Source: Billgrantia kenyensis (lineage in GTDB: Bacteria > Pseudomonadota > Gammaproteobacteria > Pseudomonadales > Halomonadaceae). Taken from it: 64,000 nucleotides of DNA. Positions 1 to 8,087 of the stretch are shown here, one piece after another. The DNA lies in the NCBI RefSeq assembly GCF_013697085.1, contig NZ_JACEFT010000018.1, forward strand, positions 1 through 64,000, read 5' to 3'. The notes beneath the pieces were generated by a model. That model saw nothing but the letters and a program-made list of their open reading frames with translations, was not told the origin of the DNA and ran no database searches. Position 1 is the first letter of the stretch. Each line of letters begins with the position of its first letter. The translations under genes and the position numbers were made by a program.

Positions 1-100
1 GTGGGAACCACCTGACCCCATGCCGAACTCAGCAGTGAAACCGCTCAGCGCCGATGGTAGTGTGGGGTCTCCCCATGTGAGAGTAGGTCATCGTCAGGCA
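1..100 (+). rRNA. rrf: 5S ribosomal RNA, 5'-truncated by the window edge
   Basis: The first 100 bases match the body and 3' end of a bacterial 5S rRNA as remembered from E. coli: the stretches CCTGACCCCATGCCGAACTC, CGCCGATGGTAGTGTGGGG and TCTCCCCATGTGAGAGTAGG occur in order, and the 3' end is CAGGCA. Roughly the first twenty bases lie before the window. It is the tail of an rRNA operon read on the plus strand, and a terminator hairpin follows directly. Confidence 0.93.
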
Positions 101-108
101 CTTATTCA

Positions 109-144
109 GAAACCCAGCTTCGAAAGAGGCTGGGTTTCGTCGTT
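109..144 (+). terminator. rRNA operon terminator
   Basis: GAAACCCAGC at 109-118 pairs with GCTGGGTTTC at 129-138, a perfect 10-bp stem with a 10-base loop, followed by the T-containing stretch GTCGTTT. It lies just after the 5S 3' end, as expected for an rrn terminator. Confidence 0.8.
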
Positions 145-170
145 TGGGGAGCCTAGAATGGTCCCGATCG

Positions 171-232
171 CCAGCGGGACGACCCGATGGTGTGCTGCCA
201 ACCCGGGGACGGCCTCGGACCCTCAGAAGGAA
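171..232 (+). promoter_or_regulatory. Guanidine-II (mini-ykkC) riboswitch upstream of sugE/gdx
   Basis: Two short hairpins each carry an ACGR tetraloop, the hallmark of the mini-ykkC class. Hairpin 1 is CGGG (175-178), loop ACGA (179-182), CCCG (183-186). Hairpin 2 is CCGGGG (203-208), loop ACGG (209-212), CCTCGG (213-218), with one G-U pair. A 16-base linker joins them, and the ribosome binding site AAGGA lies at 228-232, seven bases before the sugE ATG. In this family (known) guanidinium lets the two loops interact and frees the ribosome binding site, and the usual target is an SMR guanidinium exporter. That is exactly what follows here. Confidence 0.87.
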
Positions 233-238
233 ATCTCA

Positions 239-553
239 ATGGCCTGGTTGTTGTTGGTCGTGGCCGGTCTTCTCGAAGTGGCGTGGGCGTTGGGCCTGAA
301 AGCATCGCACGGCTTTACCCGGCCGCTCCCCAGTTTGCTCACTATCCTGGCCATGGTGGCCAGTTTCTATCTGCTGGCACAGGCAATGAAGGTACTGCCT
401 GTCGGCACCGCCTACGCCATCTGGGTAGGCATCGGTGCGGTGGGTACGGTCTTGCTGGGCATTCTGATCTATGGCGATAGTGCTTCGCCGCTTCGGCTGC
501 TCAGCCTGGTGCTGATCCTGGCCGGGTTGGTGGGCTTGAAACTGGCTTCCTGA
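239..553 (+). CDS. sugE: SMR-family guanidinium exporter (SugE/Gdx)
   Basis: This 104-residue, four-helix small multidrug resistance protein of the inner membrane is the size typical of the family. The N-terminus holds the membrane-embedded glutamate in [18 protein letters not shown] (Glu13), and the second half has the SugE/Gdx signatures [18 protein letters not shown] and GLKL. Members work as antiparallel dimers that export guanidinium in exchange for protons; older annotations call them quaternary ammonium exporters. The ATG at 239 was chosen because AAGGA sits seven bases upstream and the family N-terminus MAWL begins there. The guanidine-II riboswitch in front independently supports a guanidinium role. 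A long hairpin ends the unit. Confidence 0.93.
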   Translation: MAWLLLVVAGLLEVAWALGLKASHGFTRPLPSLLTILAMVASFYLLAQAMKVLPVGTAYAIWVGIGAVGTVLLGILIYGDSASPLRLLSLVLILAGLVGLKLAS

Positions 554-573
554 AAGGCTTTGCGCCCTATGAG

Positions 574-613
574 ACAAGAGCCCGGCTCAAACTGAGCCGG
601 GCTCTTGTCGTTT
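574..613. terminator. Bidirectional terminator between convergent sugE and gdhA
   Basis: A 16-bp perfect stem runs from 574-589 to 593-608 (core GAGCCCGGCTC) with a three-base loop, followed by CGTTT. It lies in the short gap between the ends of two converging genes and probably serves both. Confidence 0.8.
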
Positions 614-638
614 ACGCGGCTTGCGCCGTGGCCTGGCG

Positions 639-1991
639 TTATACCACGCCCTGGTCGATCATGGCATCGGCCACCTTGCGGAACCCGGCGATATTGGCAC
701 CGAGCACGAGGTTGCTGGGTTGGTCGAACTCCGCGGCGGTTGTCGCGCATTGGTGGTGAATGTCCGCCATGATCGCCTGCAGCTTGGAATCGACTTTTTC
801 CAGGGTCCACTGCTGCATGCTGCTGTTCTGCGCCATCTCGAGCTGGCTGGTGGCGACGCCTCCTGCATTAGCCGCCTTGCCGGGGCCATAGGCGATCCGG
901 GCCTCCAGGAAGCGATCGACGGCCGTGGCCGTGGATGACATGTTGGAGCCTTCGCTGATGCAGTGAACGCCGTTGTTCAGCAGGGCGACGGCATCCGCTT
1001 CGGTGACCTCGTTCTGGGTGGCGCTGGGGAAAGCAATGTCCCCCTTGATACGCCAGACGGCGTGCCCATCGCTGGGATAGTCCATGGCATCGATATACTC
1101 AGCGTCGGGATGATGCTCGACGTATTCGCGCAGCGAGCTCCGCTTGACTTCCTTGAGCAGCTTGAGGGTGTCGAGATCGATACCGCGATCATGATAGATG
1201 GTGCCCCGCGAGTCGGAGCAGGTGACCGGCAGGGCGCCGAGCTGGTACAGCTTCTCGATGGTGTAGATGGCGACGTTGCCGGCACCCGATACCAGGCAGG
1301 TTTTGCCCTGGATGCTGTCCTCACGCGCCTCGAGCATGTTCTGGGCAAAATAGACCGCACCGTAGCCGGTAGCCTCCTTGCGTCCCAGGGAGCCGCCCCA
1401 GTTCAGCCCCTTGCCGGTGAAGACCCCTTCATAGCTGCCGGTGAGACGCTTGTACTGACCATACATGTAGCCGATCTCTCTGGCGCCAACTCCGATATCG
1501 CCCGCAGGCACATCGATTGTCGCACCGATATGACGATAGAGCTCGTTCATGAACGATTGGCAGAAGCGCATGATCTCGCCGTCGGACTTGCCCTTGGGAT
1601 CGAAATTGGAGCCGCCTTTGCCGCCGCCGATCGGCAGCCCGGTGAGAGCGTTCTTGAAGATCTGCTCGAAGCCCAGAAACTTGATGATGCTGGCGTTGAC
1701 GCTGGGGTGGAAGCGCAGGCCGCCCTTGTAAGGCCCCAGGGCCGAATTGAACTGGACGCGGTAGCCCTTGTTGACTCGGACCTTGCCGGAATCGTCGACC
1801 CAGGTCACGCGGAACATGATCTGGCGCTCGGGCTCGACGATGCGCTCGATGATGCTGTGCTGGTGATAGCGAGGCACGGTTTCGAGCACTGGGCGCAGGC
1901 ACTCGAGGACCTCTTCGGCAGCTTGGTAGAACTCGCTCTGAGCCGGGCTGCTCTTTCGAAGTCCTTCGAGAGTGTCGTGTACGTATGTCAT
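639..1991 (-). CDS. gdhA: NADP-specific glutamate dehydrogenase
   Basis: This 450-residue cytoplasmic enzyme aminates 2-oxoglutarate to glutamate with NADPH, an ammonium assimilation step and a source of glutamate, itself a compatible solute. The N-terminal dimerisation domain contains the catalytic-lysine motif PIGGGKGGSNFDPKGK, as in the E. coli enzyme. The C-terminal Rossmann domain has GAGNVAIYT and ends with GANIAGF. Length and motifs match hexameric GdhA. The ATG at 1991 starts the family sequence MTYVHDTLEGL. A probable sigma-70 promoter lies 33-62 bases upstream. The gene converges with sugE across a strong hairpin terminator. Confidence 0.96.
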   Translation of the reverse strand: MTYVHDTLEGLRKSSPAQSEFYQAAEEVLECLRPVLETVPRYHQHSIIERIVEPERQIMFRVTWVDDSGKVRVNKGYRVQFNSALGPYKGGLRFHPSVNASIIKFLGFEQIFKNALTGLPIGGGKGGSNFDPKGKSDGEIMRFCQSFMNELYRHIGATIDVPAGDIGVGAREIGYMYGQYKRLTGSYEGVFTGKGLNWGGSLGRKEATGYGAVYFAQNMLEAREDSIQGKTCLVSGAGNVAIYTIEKLYQLGALPVTCSDSRGTIYHDRGIDLDTLKLLKEVKRSSLREYVEHHPDAEYIDAMDYPSDGHAVWRIKGDIAFPSATQNEVTEADAVALLNNGVHCISEGSNMSSTATAVDRFLEARIAYGPGKAANAGGVATSQLEMAQNSSMQQWTLEKVDSKLQAIMADIHHQCATTAAEFDQPSNLVLGANIAGFRKVADAMIDQGVV

Positions 1992-2312
1992 CTGCGTATC
2001 TCGATTGGAAAGTGAGTGTGCCCACTATAATTCAATGCACCATTATGCAGCAAATGCATAGGCCATGTCGGGATTAGACATTGATATGAGGCGAATTTGC
2101 TTTAAAAGCCACGAAAACTGTGCACCACGATCGAGCATTTGTGATTTTGCATAAACGGGTATCTAACGATCGGCTTGTGCCGACAGTTCTGGACAAGACT
2201 GATACCATTGGTGGCCACGGAGTTGCGGGTGAGTCCGTTGGCTGGACGAAGCGCTGGGGGCGCCGGTGAAAGCAGTTTCAGGAGAGCAGTTCTTGGTCGA
2301 GAGAAACAAGCG
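1992..2312. other. Intergenic region between divergent gdhA and rlmM
   Basis: About 320 bases hold the gdhA promoter and leader on the minus strand and the leader of rlmM on the plus strand. The part near gdhA is AT-richer than its surroundings. An open frame continues rlmM upstream of 2313, but its sequence does not resemble RlmM and was judged non-coding. No hairpin, repeat or RNA gene was recognised. Confidence 0.6.
2024..2053 (-). promoter_or_regulatory. Putative sigma-70 promoter of gdhA
   Basis: Read on the minus strand, TTGCTG (2053-2048) and TATAGT (2029-2024) are separated by 18 bases and lie 33-62 bases before the gdhA start. Spacing and -10 match are good and the -35 is moderate. 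Confidence 0.5.
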
Positions 2313-3398
2313 ATGAGTCAGCCCGAAAACACGGTGGTAGCGGACCAACTGTTGTTCTATTGCCGTCCTGGCTTCGAACATGACCTGGCCGCCGAAGTAA
2401 CGGGGTACGTGGAGCAGCTGGCTTGGCGAGGGCAGGTAGAGTTCTCTCCCATGCAGGGCTTCCTGCGCTTCGTCGTCGATGATGGGCGGCCGACCAATCA
2501 GCTGCATCGAGAGCTGCGCTTCGAGCGGTTCGTCTTTGCCCGCCAGAGCCTGCTGGCATTGCCACCGTTGAGCCTTGACCGGGATGACAGGCTCTCCCCC
2601 ATAGTGGCTCAGGTGGTCGCCAGTGGCTGGAGTTTCGATGAAATCTGGCATGAGACGCCCGATACCAACGACGGCAAGGCACTGGCGGGTTTGATCAAGG
2701 CACTGACGCGCCCGCTTGAGTCGTCATTGCGCAAGCGGAGAGCCCTGCGACGCAAGGCCGGTGGACGCCGGCTGCACCTGTTCTGGATGGATGGGGACCG
2801 TGTGCAGTTGGGCATGAGCTTCCCCGGCAACCGCAGCGAGCTGCCCGGCGGCATCCGCCGGCTACGCTTTCCCCAGGCCGCACCCAGCCGTTCGACGCTG
2901 AAGCTCGAGGAGGCCTGGCATGAGTTCATACCGCGAGAGGAGTGGGACACTAGATTGGCAGAAGGGATGCAGGCGGCCGATCTGGGCGCAGCTCCCGGTG
3001 GCTGGACCTGGCAGTTGGTAAGTCGTGGCATGCACGTGTTTGCGATCGACAACGGCCCAATGAAGGGCGACCTGATGGCCACGGGAATGGTGGAGCACCT
3101 GCGTGAGGACGGTTTCGTCTGGGAGCCGCCTGGCCGGCTGGACTGGCTGGTTTGCGACATCGTGGACAAGCCGGCCCGGGTCACCGCCATGGTTCAGCGC
3201 TGGCTGATCCGGCGCTGGTGCCGGGAGGCGATCTTCAATCTCAAGCTACCGATGAAACGACGCTGGGAGGAGGTGCAGCGCTGTCTGGCGCTGTTGGAAG
3301 AGGCGCTGGAGGATGCCGGCGTTCGTGCCACGCTGCGCTGCCGACATCTCTATCATGATCGTGAAGAAGTCACCGTGCATGTCAGGCTGCTTGACTGA
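2313..3398 (+). CDS. rlmM: 23S rRNA 2'-O-methyltransferase RlmM (C2498)
   Basis: This 361-residue enzyme (E. coli RlmM is 366) methylates the ribose of C2498 in 23S rRNA using S-adenosylmethionine. The N-terminal half is the THUMP-like RNA-binding part. The C-terminal Rossmann methyltransferase domain contains the SAM-binding segment AADLGAAPGGWTWQL, then DWLVCDIVDKP and FNLKLPMKRRW, which supply the Lys-Asp-Lys-Glu type catalytic set of the RrmJ superfamily. The ATG at 2313 opens the expected MSQPENT... N-terminus; upstream in-frame sequence is unlike the family. The ribosome binding site (GAGAGAAA) is weak. The gene converges with a small monooxygenase-fold gene. Confidence 0.95.
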   Translation: MSQPENTVVADQLLFYCRPGFEHDLAAEVTGYVEQLAWRGQVEFSPMQGFLRFVVDDGRPTNQLHRELRFERFVFARQSLLALPPLSLDRDDRLSPIVAQVVASGWSFDEIWHETPDTNDGKALAGLIKALTRPLESSLRKRRALRRKAGGRRLHLFWMDGDRVQLGMSFPGNRSELPGGIRRLRFPQAAPSRSTLKLEEAWHEFIPREEWDTRLAEGMQAADLGAAPGGWTWQLVSRGMHVFAIDNGPMKGDLMATGMVEHLREDGFVWEPPGRLDWLVCDIVDKPARVTAMVQRWLIRRWCREAIFNLKLPMKRRWEEVQRCLALLEEALEDAGVRATLRCRHLYHDREEVTVHVRLLD

Positions 3399-3429
3399 GG
3401 CGACGCTGTCGAGCCCGGCCTGAAGGCTT

Positions 3430-3717
3430 TCAGTAGCAGGGCTCGTAGATGCGGATCGATTCGTCGTCGGTCAAAAGCGGCAGGATGCGCTGCATCGCCC
3501 GGGCACGCTCCTCACTGGTATACCACTCATTCCAGGCGTCCAGATTGCGCCATTTCACGATCATCAGCCGCCGATCGCTGCGGCCACGCTCGACCAGAGT
3601 CTCTCCGCCCACGAAGCCCCTGGCCCCAAGCGAGTAGCGCATGGCTTCGCGGGCGGCCTCCTCGTATTCTTCTTCCAGGCCAGGCATGATACGACGTTCG
3701 ATTATTATCTTGATCAT
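3430..3717 (-). CDS. Antibiotic biosynthesis monooxygenase (ABM) domain protein
   Basis: This is a 95-residue single-domain protein with the dimeric ferredoxin-like alpha/beta fold of the ABM superfamily. An N-terminal strand (MIKIIIERRIMPG) leads into a helix, then the second-half strand RLMIVKWRNLDAWNEWYTSE, where aromatic residues follow the strand as is typical. Members range from small monooxygenases to heme- or quinol-handling proteins, so the substrate cannot be named from sequence. The gene diverges from tusA with 29 bases between starts, and AGGGA lies eight bases before the start. Confidence 0.8.
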   Translation of the reverse strand: MIKIIIERRIMPGLEEEYEEAAREAMRYSLGARGFVGGETLVERGRSDRRLMIVKWRNLDAWNEWYTSEERARAMQRILPLLTDDESIRIYEPCY

Positions 3718-3746
3718 CTAGCAGTTCCCTACACCGAGGTCGATCG

Positions 3747-3998
3747 ATGAACCAAACCGCCGACTCGCAGCCTCCCTATCAGGTCGAGCTGGATACGACC
3801 GGTCTCTACTGCCCCGAGCCCATCATGCTCATGCACAACAAGGTACGCGACATGAGCTCCGGCGAGATCCTCAAGGTGGTGGCGACAGATCCGGCGACCA
3901 CTCGGGATGTGCCCAAGTTCTGCAGCTTCCTGGGTCACGAGCTGTTATTTCAGCAAGAGTCGGACGGCCAGTACCTCTACTTTATCCGTTTAGGCTGA
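3747..3998 (+). CDS. tusA: Sulfur carrier protein TusA
   Basis: The product is an 83-residue cytoplasmic sulfur carrier with the TusA signature LYCPEPIM (the Cys-Pro-x-Pro motif, whose cysteine holds the persulfide) and the second-half motif DPATTRDVPKFCSFLGH. TusA passes sulfur from the cysteine desulfurase IscS to the TusBCD relay for 2-thiouridine in tRNA and can feed other sulfur pathways. Length matches the family. GAGG seven bases before the ATG supports the start. The gene diverges from the ABM protein gene. Confidence 0.95.
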   Translation: MNQTADSQPPYQVELDTTGLYCPEPIMLMHNKVRDMSSGEILKVVATDPATTRDVPKFCSFLGHELLFQQESDGQYLYFIRLG

Positions 3999-4024
3999 TG
4001 TACTGCCACCCCTCGGTCATGTCC

Positions 4025-4738
4025 TCAGCGCTCGGCTTCCCTGCTGGTGTTGGGTACGACCATCATTGCCAACGCCTCAAGGGTCGAGGGGTCCTGCTCG
4101 CGGATTCGGTTGGCAATGCTTCGCTGGAAGAAGTAGACCATCCTGTGTCGGCTGTGCCCGGGGTAGAGGCAGGTGTCGCCAGGTAGTATGGGGGTCGACT
4201 GGACACGGGATTCATCCGCCAGCAGTGCTTCAACGTTGCCATCGCTGTAGAGACGCCAGCCAAAAACCTGCTTGAGCTGCCAGGGGCGTCCATCATCATC
4301 CATGCACAGGGCATGAGTGCCCAGCGTGTCGGGTATCTGCTGAATCAGCGTGATCTCGTGAGTATCTTCGTAGTCGAAGTAGGCGGCGGCATGCTCCAGC
4401 TCGCAGGCCTTGTGAGGCGGGGCGGTTTCGAGAAGCTCTTCGGTCTCGGGGTCGCGGTAGCCGACAAAGTAGCCGTGTTCAGCGTCCTCGAGCAGGTGGC
4501 AAGGGGTCAGGGTTTCCATCCAGGGCACCAGACCGACCACCTCGCCATCCTCGCGCAGCCCCCAGGCAAGGACCGGCATCCCAAAGAAAGCGTCGGGATC
4601 AGAGGATAGGCTGTAGACCATTTCGAGGCCATCGAGCTCGGGAGAGAGTCGTACCAGGCGCTGCCTGGCCTGACGCTTCTGGCGCATCGTGTCCAGGTCG
4701 ATGACCCGGGCAGGGCGGGGTGACAGTGTCATACCCAT
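4025..4738 (-). CDS. Conserved hypothetical protein (237 aa)
   Basis: I do not recognise this soluble, acidic protein. It has no signal peptide or membrane helix. The N-terminus (RVIDLDTMRQKRQARQRL) is basic, and the rest alternates hydrophobic strands with acidic loops, for example VGLVPWMETLTPC and ALCMDDDGRPWQLKQVFGW. The composition suggests a folded globular protein of the salt-adapted type. The start at 4738 is supported by a strong ribosome binding site (GGAGGGAGG) five bases upstream; Met3 is an alternative. The gene stands alone, converging with tusA. Confidence 0.75.
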   Translation of the reverse strand: MGMTLSPRPARVIDLDTMRQKRQARQRLVRLSPELDGLEMVYSLSSDPDAFFGMPVLAWGLREDGEVVGLVPWMETLTPCHLLEDAEHGYFVGYRDPETEELLETAPPHKACELEHAAAYFDYEDTHEITLIQQIPDTLGTHALCMDDDGRPWQLKQVFGWRLYSDGNVEALLADESRVQSTPILPGDTCLYPGHSRHRMVYFFQRSIANRIREQDPSTLEALAMMVVPNTSREAER

Positions 4739-4881
4739 GTTCCTCCCTCCAGTAATTGCATGGGCCGAGCGGATGGGTCACGGCTGCGGCAAGGCTGACG
4801 GGATCGACTCCTACCTTCTTGCAATCACCAATATCACAGAGTTGGCATCCAAGTTAAGCCTGTCGGCACCTTTTTCGTGCT

Positions 4882-5946
4882 TTACGTGCAGCGCTTGGTC
4901 AGGGCCTGCCAATGTTGCCGATGCTCGCTGCGTGCCTGGCGCAGGGCAGGCAGGGGGGCCTCGGGGTTCTCCAGCGAGAGCCAGGCATGGCGATAGTCAT
5001 CGACCGCTTCGGGGGGCGGAACATGGCTTGCGAACAGGTCGTCGACAGCTTCGAGCCAGCGCGTGGCCAGGCTCTCCAGCTGGTCCAGCCAGGCGAATGC
5101 CGCCATGTCGGCCATCTCTTCGCTCAGTACATCGGCAGGTGAGGCAAGCGCGGTACAGCCACGCCGTGACTGGAGGTTGGCGGAGAGCAGCTCGTTCGCT
5201 TCGGTCAGGCGTCTTTCGGCAAGTACCAGGGCGCGCAGCAGTTCGGCAGTCAGGGGCCGGCTGCGCAGTGAGTTGAGGTGGTTCTCCAGCGTACTCGACG
5301 GGTGCTGCCATTCGGGGTTGAACTGGTTGAGGGTGGCTTGATGCAGCCAGGCGAGGGCTTCGAACTGCGCCTCGATGCCGCGTGTATCGCCCGGTGTCAG
5401 GGGAGAGCTGGCGCGGGAGAAGCTGCGCACCCACTCCTCCGAATCGAACAGGCTGTTCCAGCTCACCTTCGGCAGCTGCTCGGTCTTGATAAGGGTGAGC
5501 CGTTCGAGGCGCTCGAGGTTGGTGTCCGACAAGCCGTCGGGCACGTCGCTGTGCCAGCAGGCATGCAGGCGACGCCACAGTTCCAGCTCATAGATCCACT
5601 GCTGGCTAGGCGGCGCCACGCGCCCTAGCTGGTTGTTGCGGGCGGCGACCAGCTGGGTGATGTGGCACTCACGCAAGGCGTAGACGTTGAGTATGCCCTC
5701 GCGGGTTTCGGCAACCTCGAAGAGGCGCTCACTGCGTTCCGGAAAGGCGCCGATGTTGGGTGGCGCCGTCCTCTCCGGCGCCGGTTGTCCCAGGGCTTCG
5801 GCGAGCGCCCTCTGGTACTCGATGAGCTTGGCGTCACCCTGCTCACCGCCCCCGCAGCCTGTCACCAGCAATGCCACCAGCCCTGCCATCATGCCTGCCG
5901 TCAGATGGCGTTGCACTTCAGTCCAGCGGTATCTCCTGCCTGCCAT
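4882..5946 (-). CDS. DUF3080 family lipoprotein
   Basis: This 354-residue putative lipoprotein has a basic N-terminus, a hydrophobic segment MMAGLVALLVTGC with a lipobox cysteine (around residue 31), then a helical body rich in Leu, Glu and Arg. Family recognition as DUF3080 rests on length, lipobox and the conserved N-terminal pattern YQRALAEALG followed by ERLFEVAETREGILNVYALREC. Function is unknown. It overlaps the end of the upstream MATE gene by 29 bases, so the two are probably co-transcribed. Met18 or Met19 is an alternative start giving a more typical signal peptide. Confidence 0.75.
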   Translation of the reverse strand: MAGRRYRWTEVQRHLTAGMMAGLVALLVTGCGGGEQGDAKLIEYQRALAEALGQPAPERTAPPNIGAFPERSERLFEVAETREGILNVYALRECHITQLVAARNNQLGRVAPPSQQWIYELELWRRLHACWHSDVPDGLSDTNLERLERLTLIKTEQLPKVSWNSLFDSEEWVRSFSRASSPLTPGDTRGIEAQFEALAWLHQATLNQFNPEWQHPSSTLENHLNSLRSRPLTAELLRALVLAERRLTEANELLSANLQSRRGCTALASPADVLSEEMADMAAFAWLDQLESLATRWLEAVDDLFASHVPPPEAVDDYRHAWLSLENPEAPLPALRQARSEHRQHWQALTKRCT

Positions 5947-7381
5947 GCGCGACTCCCTTGGCCCTGCGCCGCAGCCGCTCGCCGAGCAGCAGTGCCGCCA
6001 CGGTGAGCCCTGCGATCAGGCCGATCCAGTAGCCATGCACTCCCAGCGGTTCGCTCCAGCCGGGCAGGCCGCGGGTGCCCAGCCAGTGGCCGCCGGCCAG
6101 CCCCACCGCCCAGTAGGCGAACAGGGTGATGACCATGATGATGCGGGTGTCCTTGTAGCCCCTCAGGGCGCCGGCCAGATTGACCTGCAGCGAGTCGGAC
6201 ACCTGATAGAGCATGGCCAGCAGGACCAGCGACAGGGCCAGGCGTTGCACGGCTGTATCGTGAGTGTAGAGGGCCATGACCGGCTCTGCCGTGAACCACA
6301 GCAAGGCGCTGTTGAGCAGTGCGATCAGCACCGAGACCAGTATGCCGTTCCAGGCCACCATGCGTGCCCGTTCGATCTTGCCCTGGCCCAGGGTGTTACC
6401 GACCCTGACGGTCAGCGCCATGCTCAGGGCCAGCGGCAGCATGAACAGGATCGAGGTGTAGTTCAACGCGACCTGGTGTGCCGCCACCGTCACTTCACCC
6501 AGGCTGGCGATGAACAGCGAGATCAGCGTGAACAGCGTCACCTCGACGAAGATCGCCACGCCGATGGGCACACCCACGTAGAGCAGCTCGCCGATCAGAC
6601 GCCAGCGGGGCAGGGTGGGGGAGTGCCACAGCGAGACGTCGCCGTAGGCCCGTGAACGTCGCGTGTAGGCAATCATGGTCAGACACATGACCCACATGGA
6701 GAGGGCGGTGGCGATACCGCAGCCCAGCGCGCCCAGCGCCGGCAGGCCTTGCGTCCAGCCGGGCAGCCAGTCGCCGAAAAGCGCCGTGAGCCCGTCGCCG
6801 CCGTAGATCAGCACGTAGTTGCTGGGAATGTTCACCCCGAGCCCGACCAGGCTGATCCAGAGCGCCGGGCGGGTGTGGTTCATGCCGTCGGAGAAGGCGC
6901 GCAGCGCCTGGAACAGCGCGACTCCCGGCATGCCGAAGGCCACGGCCGATAGGTAGGCTGCCGAGCGACGTGCCACATCGGGGGGAACGTCCATCACACG
7001 GAAGATCGGCATCACCGTGAACCACAGCAGCAGGGCCGCCACCACGCCCAGGGCGAGGGCCACCCACAGCGCCTGATGCACGCTGGGGCGGATGCGCTCG
7101 GTGGTGCCGGCACCGAGCAGGTGAGCGACGATGGGCGTCAACCCCATCAAGGTGCCGGTCATGAACAGCATCAGCGGCAGCCACAGGCTGGAGCCCACCG
7201 AGACCGCGGCCAGGTCGGTGGCGCTGAGTCGCCCCGTCATCATCACGTCGGCCACACTCATGCCGGCCTGGGCCAGCTGCGCGCCACAGATGGGCAGGGC
7301 GAGACGTATCAGCGGCCGCGTTTCCGTGCGGCTGACGCTCAGCAGGTCGGAGAAGAACGTTGCCAAGGCAGAAGGCTCCAT
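5918..7381 (-). CDS. MATE family multidrug efflux transporter
   Basis: This inner-membrane protein of about 487 residues has twelve predicted helices and the internal two-fold repeat of MATE (NorM-like) transporters. The first repeat begins LIRLALPICGAQLAQAGMSVADVMMTGRLS, a classic family signature (gene region 7330-7210), and the second repeat starts near residue 245. MATE pumps export cationic drugs and dyes in exchange for sodium or protons; sodium coupling would suit a halophile but cannot be read here. The start at 7381 (MEPSALATFFSDLLS) was chosen because upstream residues look non-coding; its ribosome binding site is weak. The DUF3080 gene follows with an overlap. Confidence 0.9.
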   Translation of the reverse strand: MEPSALATFFSDLLSVSRTETRPLIRLALPICGAQLAQAGMSVADVMMTGRLSATDLAAVSVGSSLWLPLMLFMTGTLMGLTPIVAHLLGAGTTERIRPSVHQALWVALALGVVAALLLWFTVMPIFRVMDVPPDVARRSAAYLSAVAFGMPGVALFQALRAFSDGMNHTRPALWISLVGLGVNIPSNYVLIYGGDGLTALFGDWLPGWTQGLPALGALGCGIATALSMWVMCLTMIAYTRRSRAYGDVSLWHSPTLPRWRLIGELLYVGVPIGVAIFVEVTLFTLISLFIASLGEVTVAAHQVALNYTSILFMLPLALSMALTVRVGNTLGQGKIERARMVAWNGILVSVLIALLNSALLWFTAEPVMALYTHDTAVQRLALSLVLLAMLYQVSDSLQVNLAGALRGYKDTRIIMVITLFAYWAVGLAGGHWLGTRGLPGWSEPLGVHGYWIGLIAGLTVAALLLGERLRRRAKGVAHGRQEIPLD

Positions 7382-7502
7382 GCGTGTCGAAAGCCTGACC
7401 AATGCGTCAGGAGAACCGAATATGTTAGCAATATCCGGTGAATTTCGCTGTGTGGCCGACTCGCCTATACTGTCCCGCCGTTCAGCCACACAGGAAACCA
7501 GC

Positions 7503-8087
7503 GTGACGCATCGCCTCGAGGACGTGATCGCCCTGTTCGACGGGCTCTTCAAGGATGGTTTCAATACTCGCCTGGTGCGGGGTGGCGACGAGCCGCTCTA
7601 CCTTCCCGCCGATACGACCTGCCCCTGGCACCGGGTCATCTTTGCCCGTGGCTACTATGCCAGCGCGCTGCACGAGATCAGCCACTGGTGCATCGCCGGC
7701 GAGCGGCGGCGCCAGTGGGAGGACTACGGCTACTGGTACCTGCCCGACGGTCGCGATGCCGAGCAGCAGCGCCGCTTCGAGGCGGCGGAAATGGCGCCTC
7801 AGGCGCTGGAGATGCTTTTTTCCCGCGCCTGTGGGCTGCGCTTTCACGTCAGCGTCGACAATCTGGGCGGAGACGCGGAAGTCGAGCGTGACGCCTTCGC
7901 GGCCCGGGTCACGGCCCGCGCGGCGCGCTACGAGCGCGAGGGGCTTCCCGCTCGGGCGGCGGCCTTTCATGCCGCGCTGCAGGCCTTCTACCGGCAGGGG
8001 CTCTCCCTCGATAGTGCCGTTGCTGGCGGCCTCGATATCCTGCCTCAGGCAGTACCGGCCGACTCCCACGCCTGCCTGCCGAGCTGA
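7503..8087 (+). CDS. epmC: Elongation factor P hydroxylase EpmC (YfcM family)
   Basis: This 194-residue protein is slightly longer than E. coli EpmC (182). It hydroxylates the beta-lysylated lysine of elongation factor P. The metal-binding HEISHW motif lies in SALHEISHWCIAGERRR, and downstream HVSVDNLGGDAEVERDAFAARV fits the family. The GTG start at 7503 was chosen because AGGAAA precedes it by six bases and the family sequence begins there. The gene diverges from the MATE transporter. Its last 43 bases overlap the 3' end of the LysR gene on the other strand. Confidence 0.88.
   Translation: MTHRLEDVIALFDGLFKDGFNTRLVRGGDEPLYLPADTTCPWHRVIFARGYYASALHEISHWCIAGERRRQWEDYGYWYLPDGRDAEQQRRFEAAEMAPQALEMLFSRACGLRFHVSVDNLGGDAEVERDAFAARVTARAARYEREGLPARAAAFHAALQAFYRQGLSLDSAVAGGLDILPQAVPADSHACLPS

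Noticed and set aside
2163..2651. 162-codon open frame on the minus strand at rlmM
   Set aside because: It overlaps the intergenic region and the start of rlmM antisense, with no family and no ribosome binding site.
5687..6655. 322-codon open frame on the plus strand
   Set aside because: Antisense to the MATE and DUF3080 genes; repetitive Gln/Asp/Arg composition marks a shadow.
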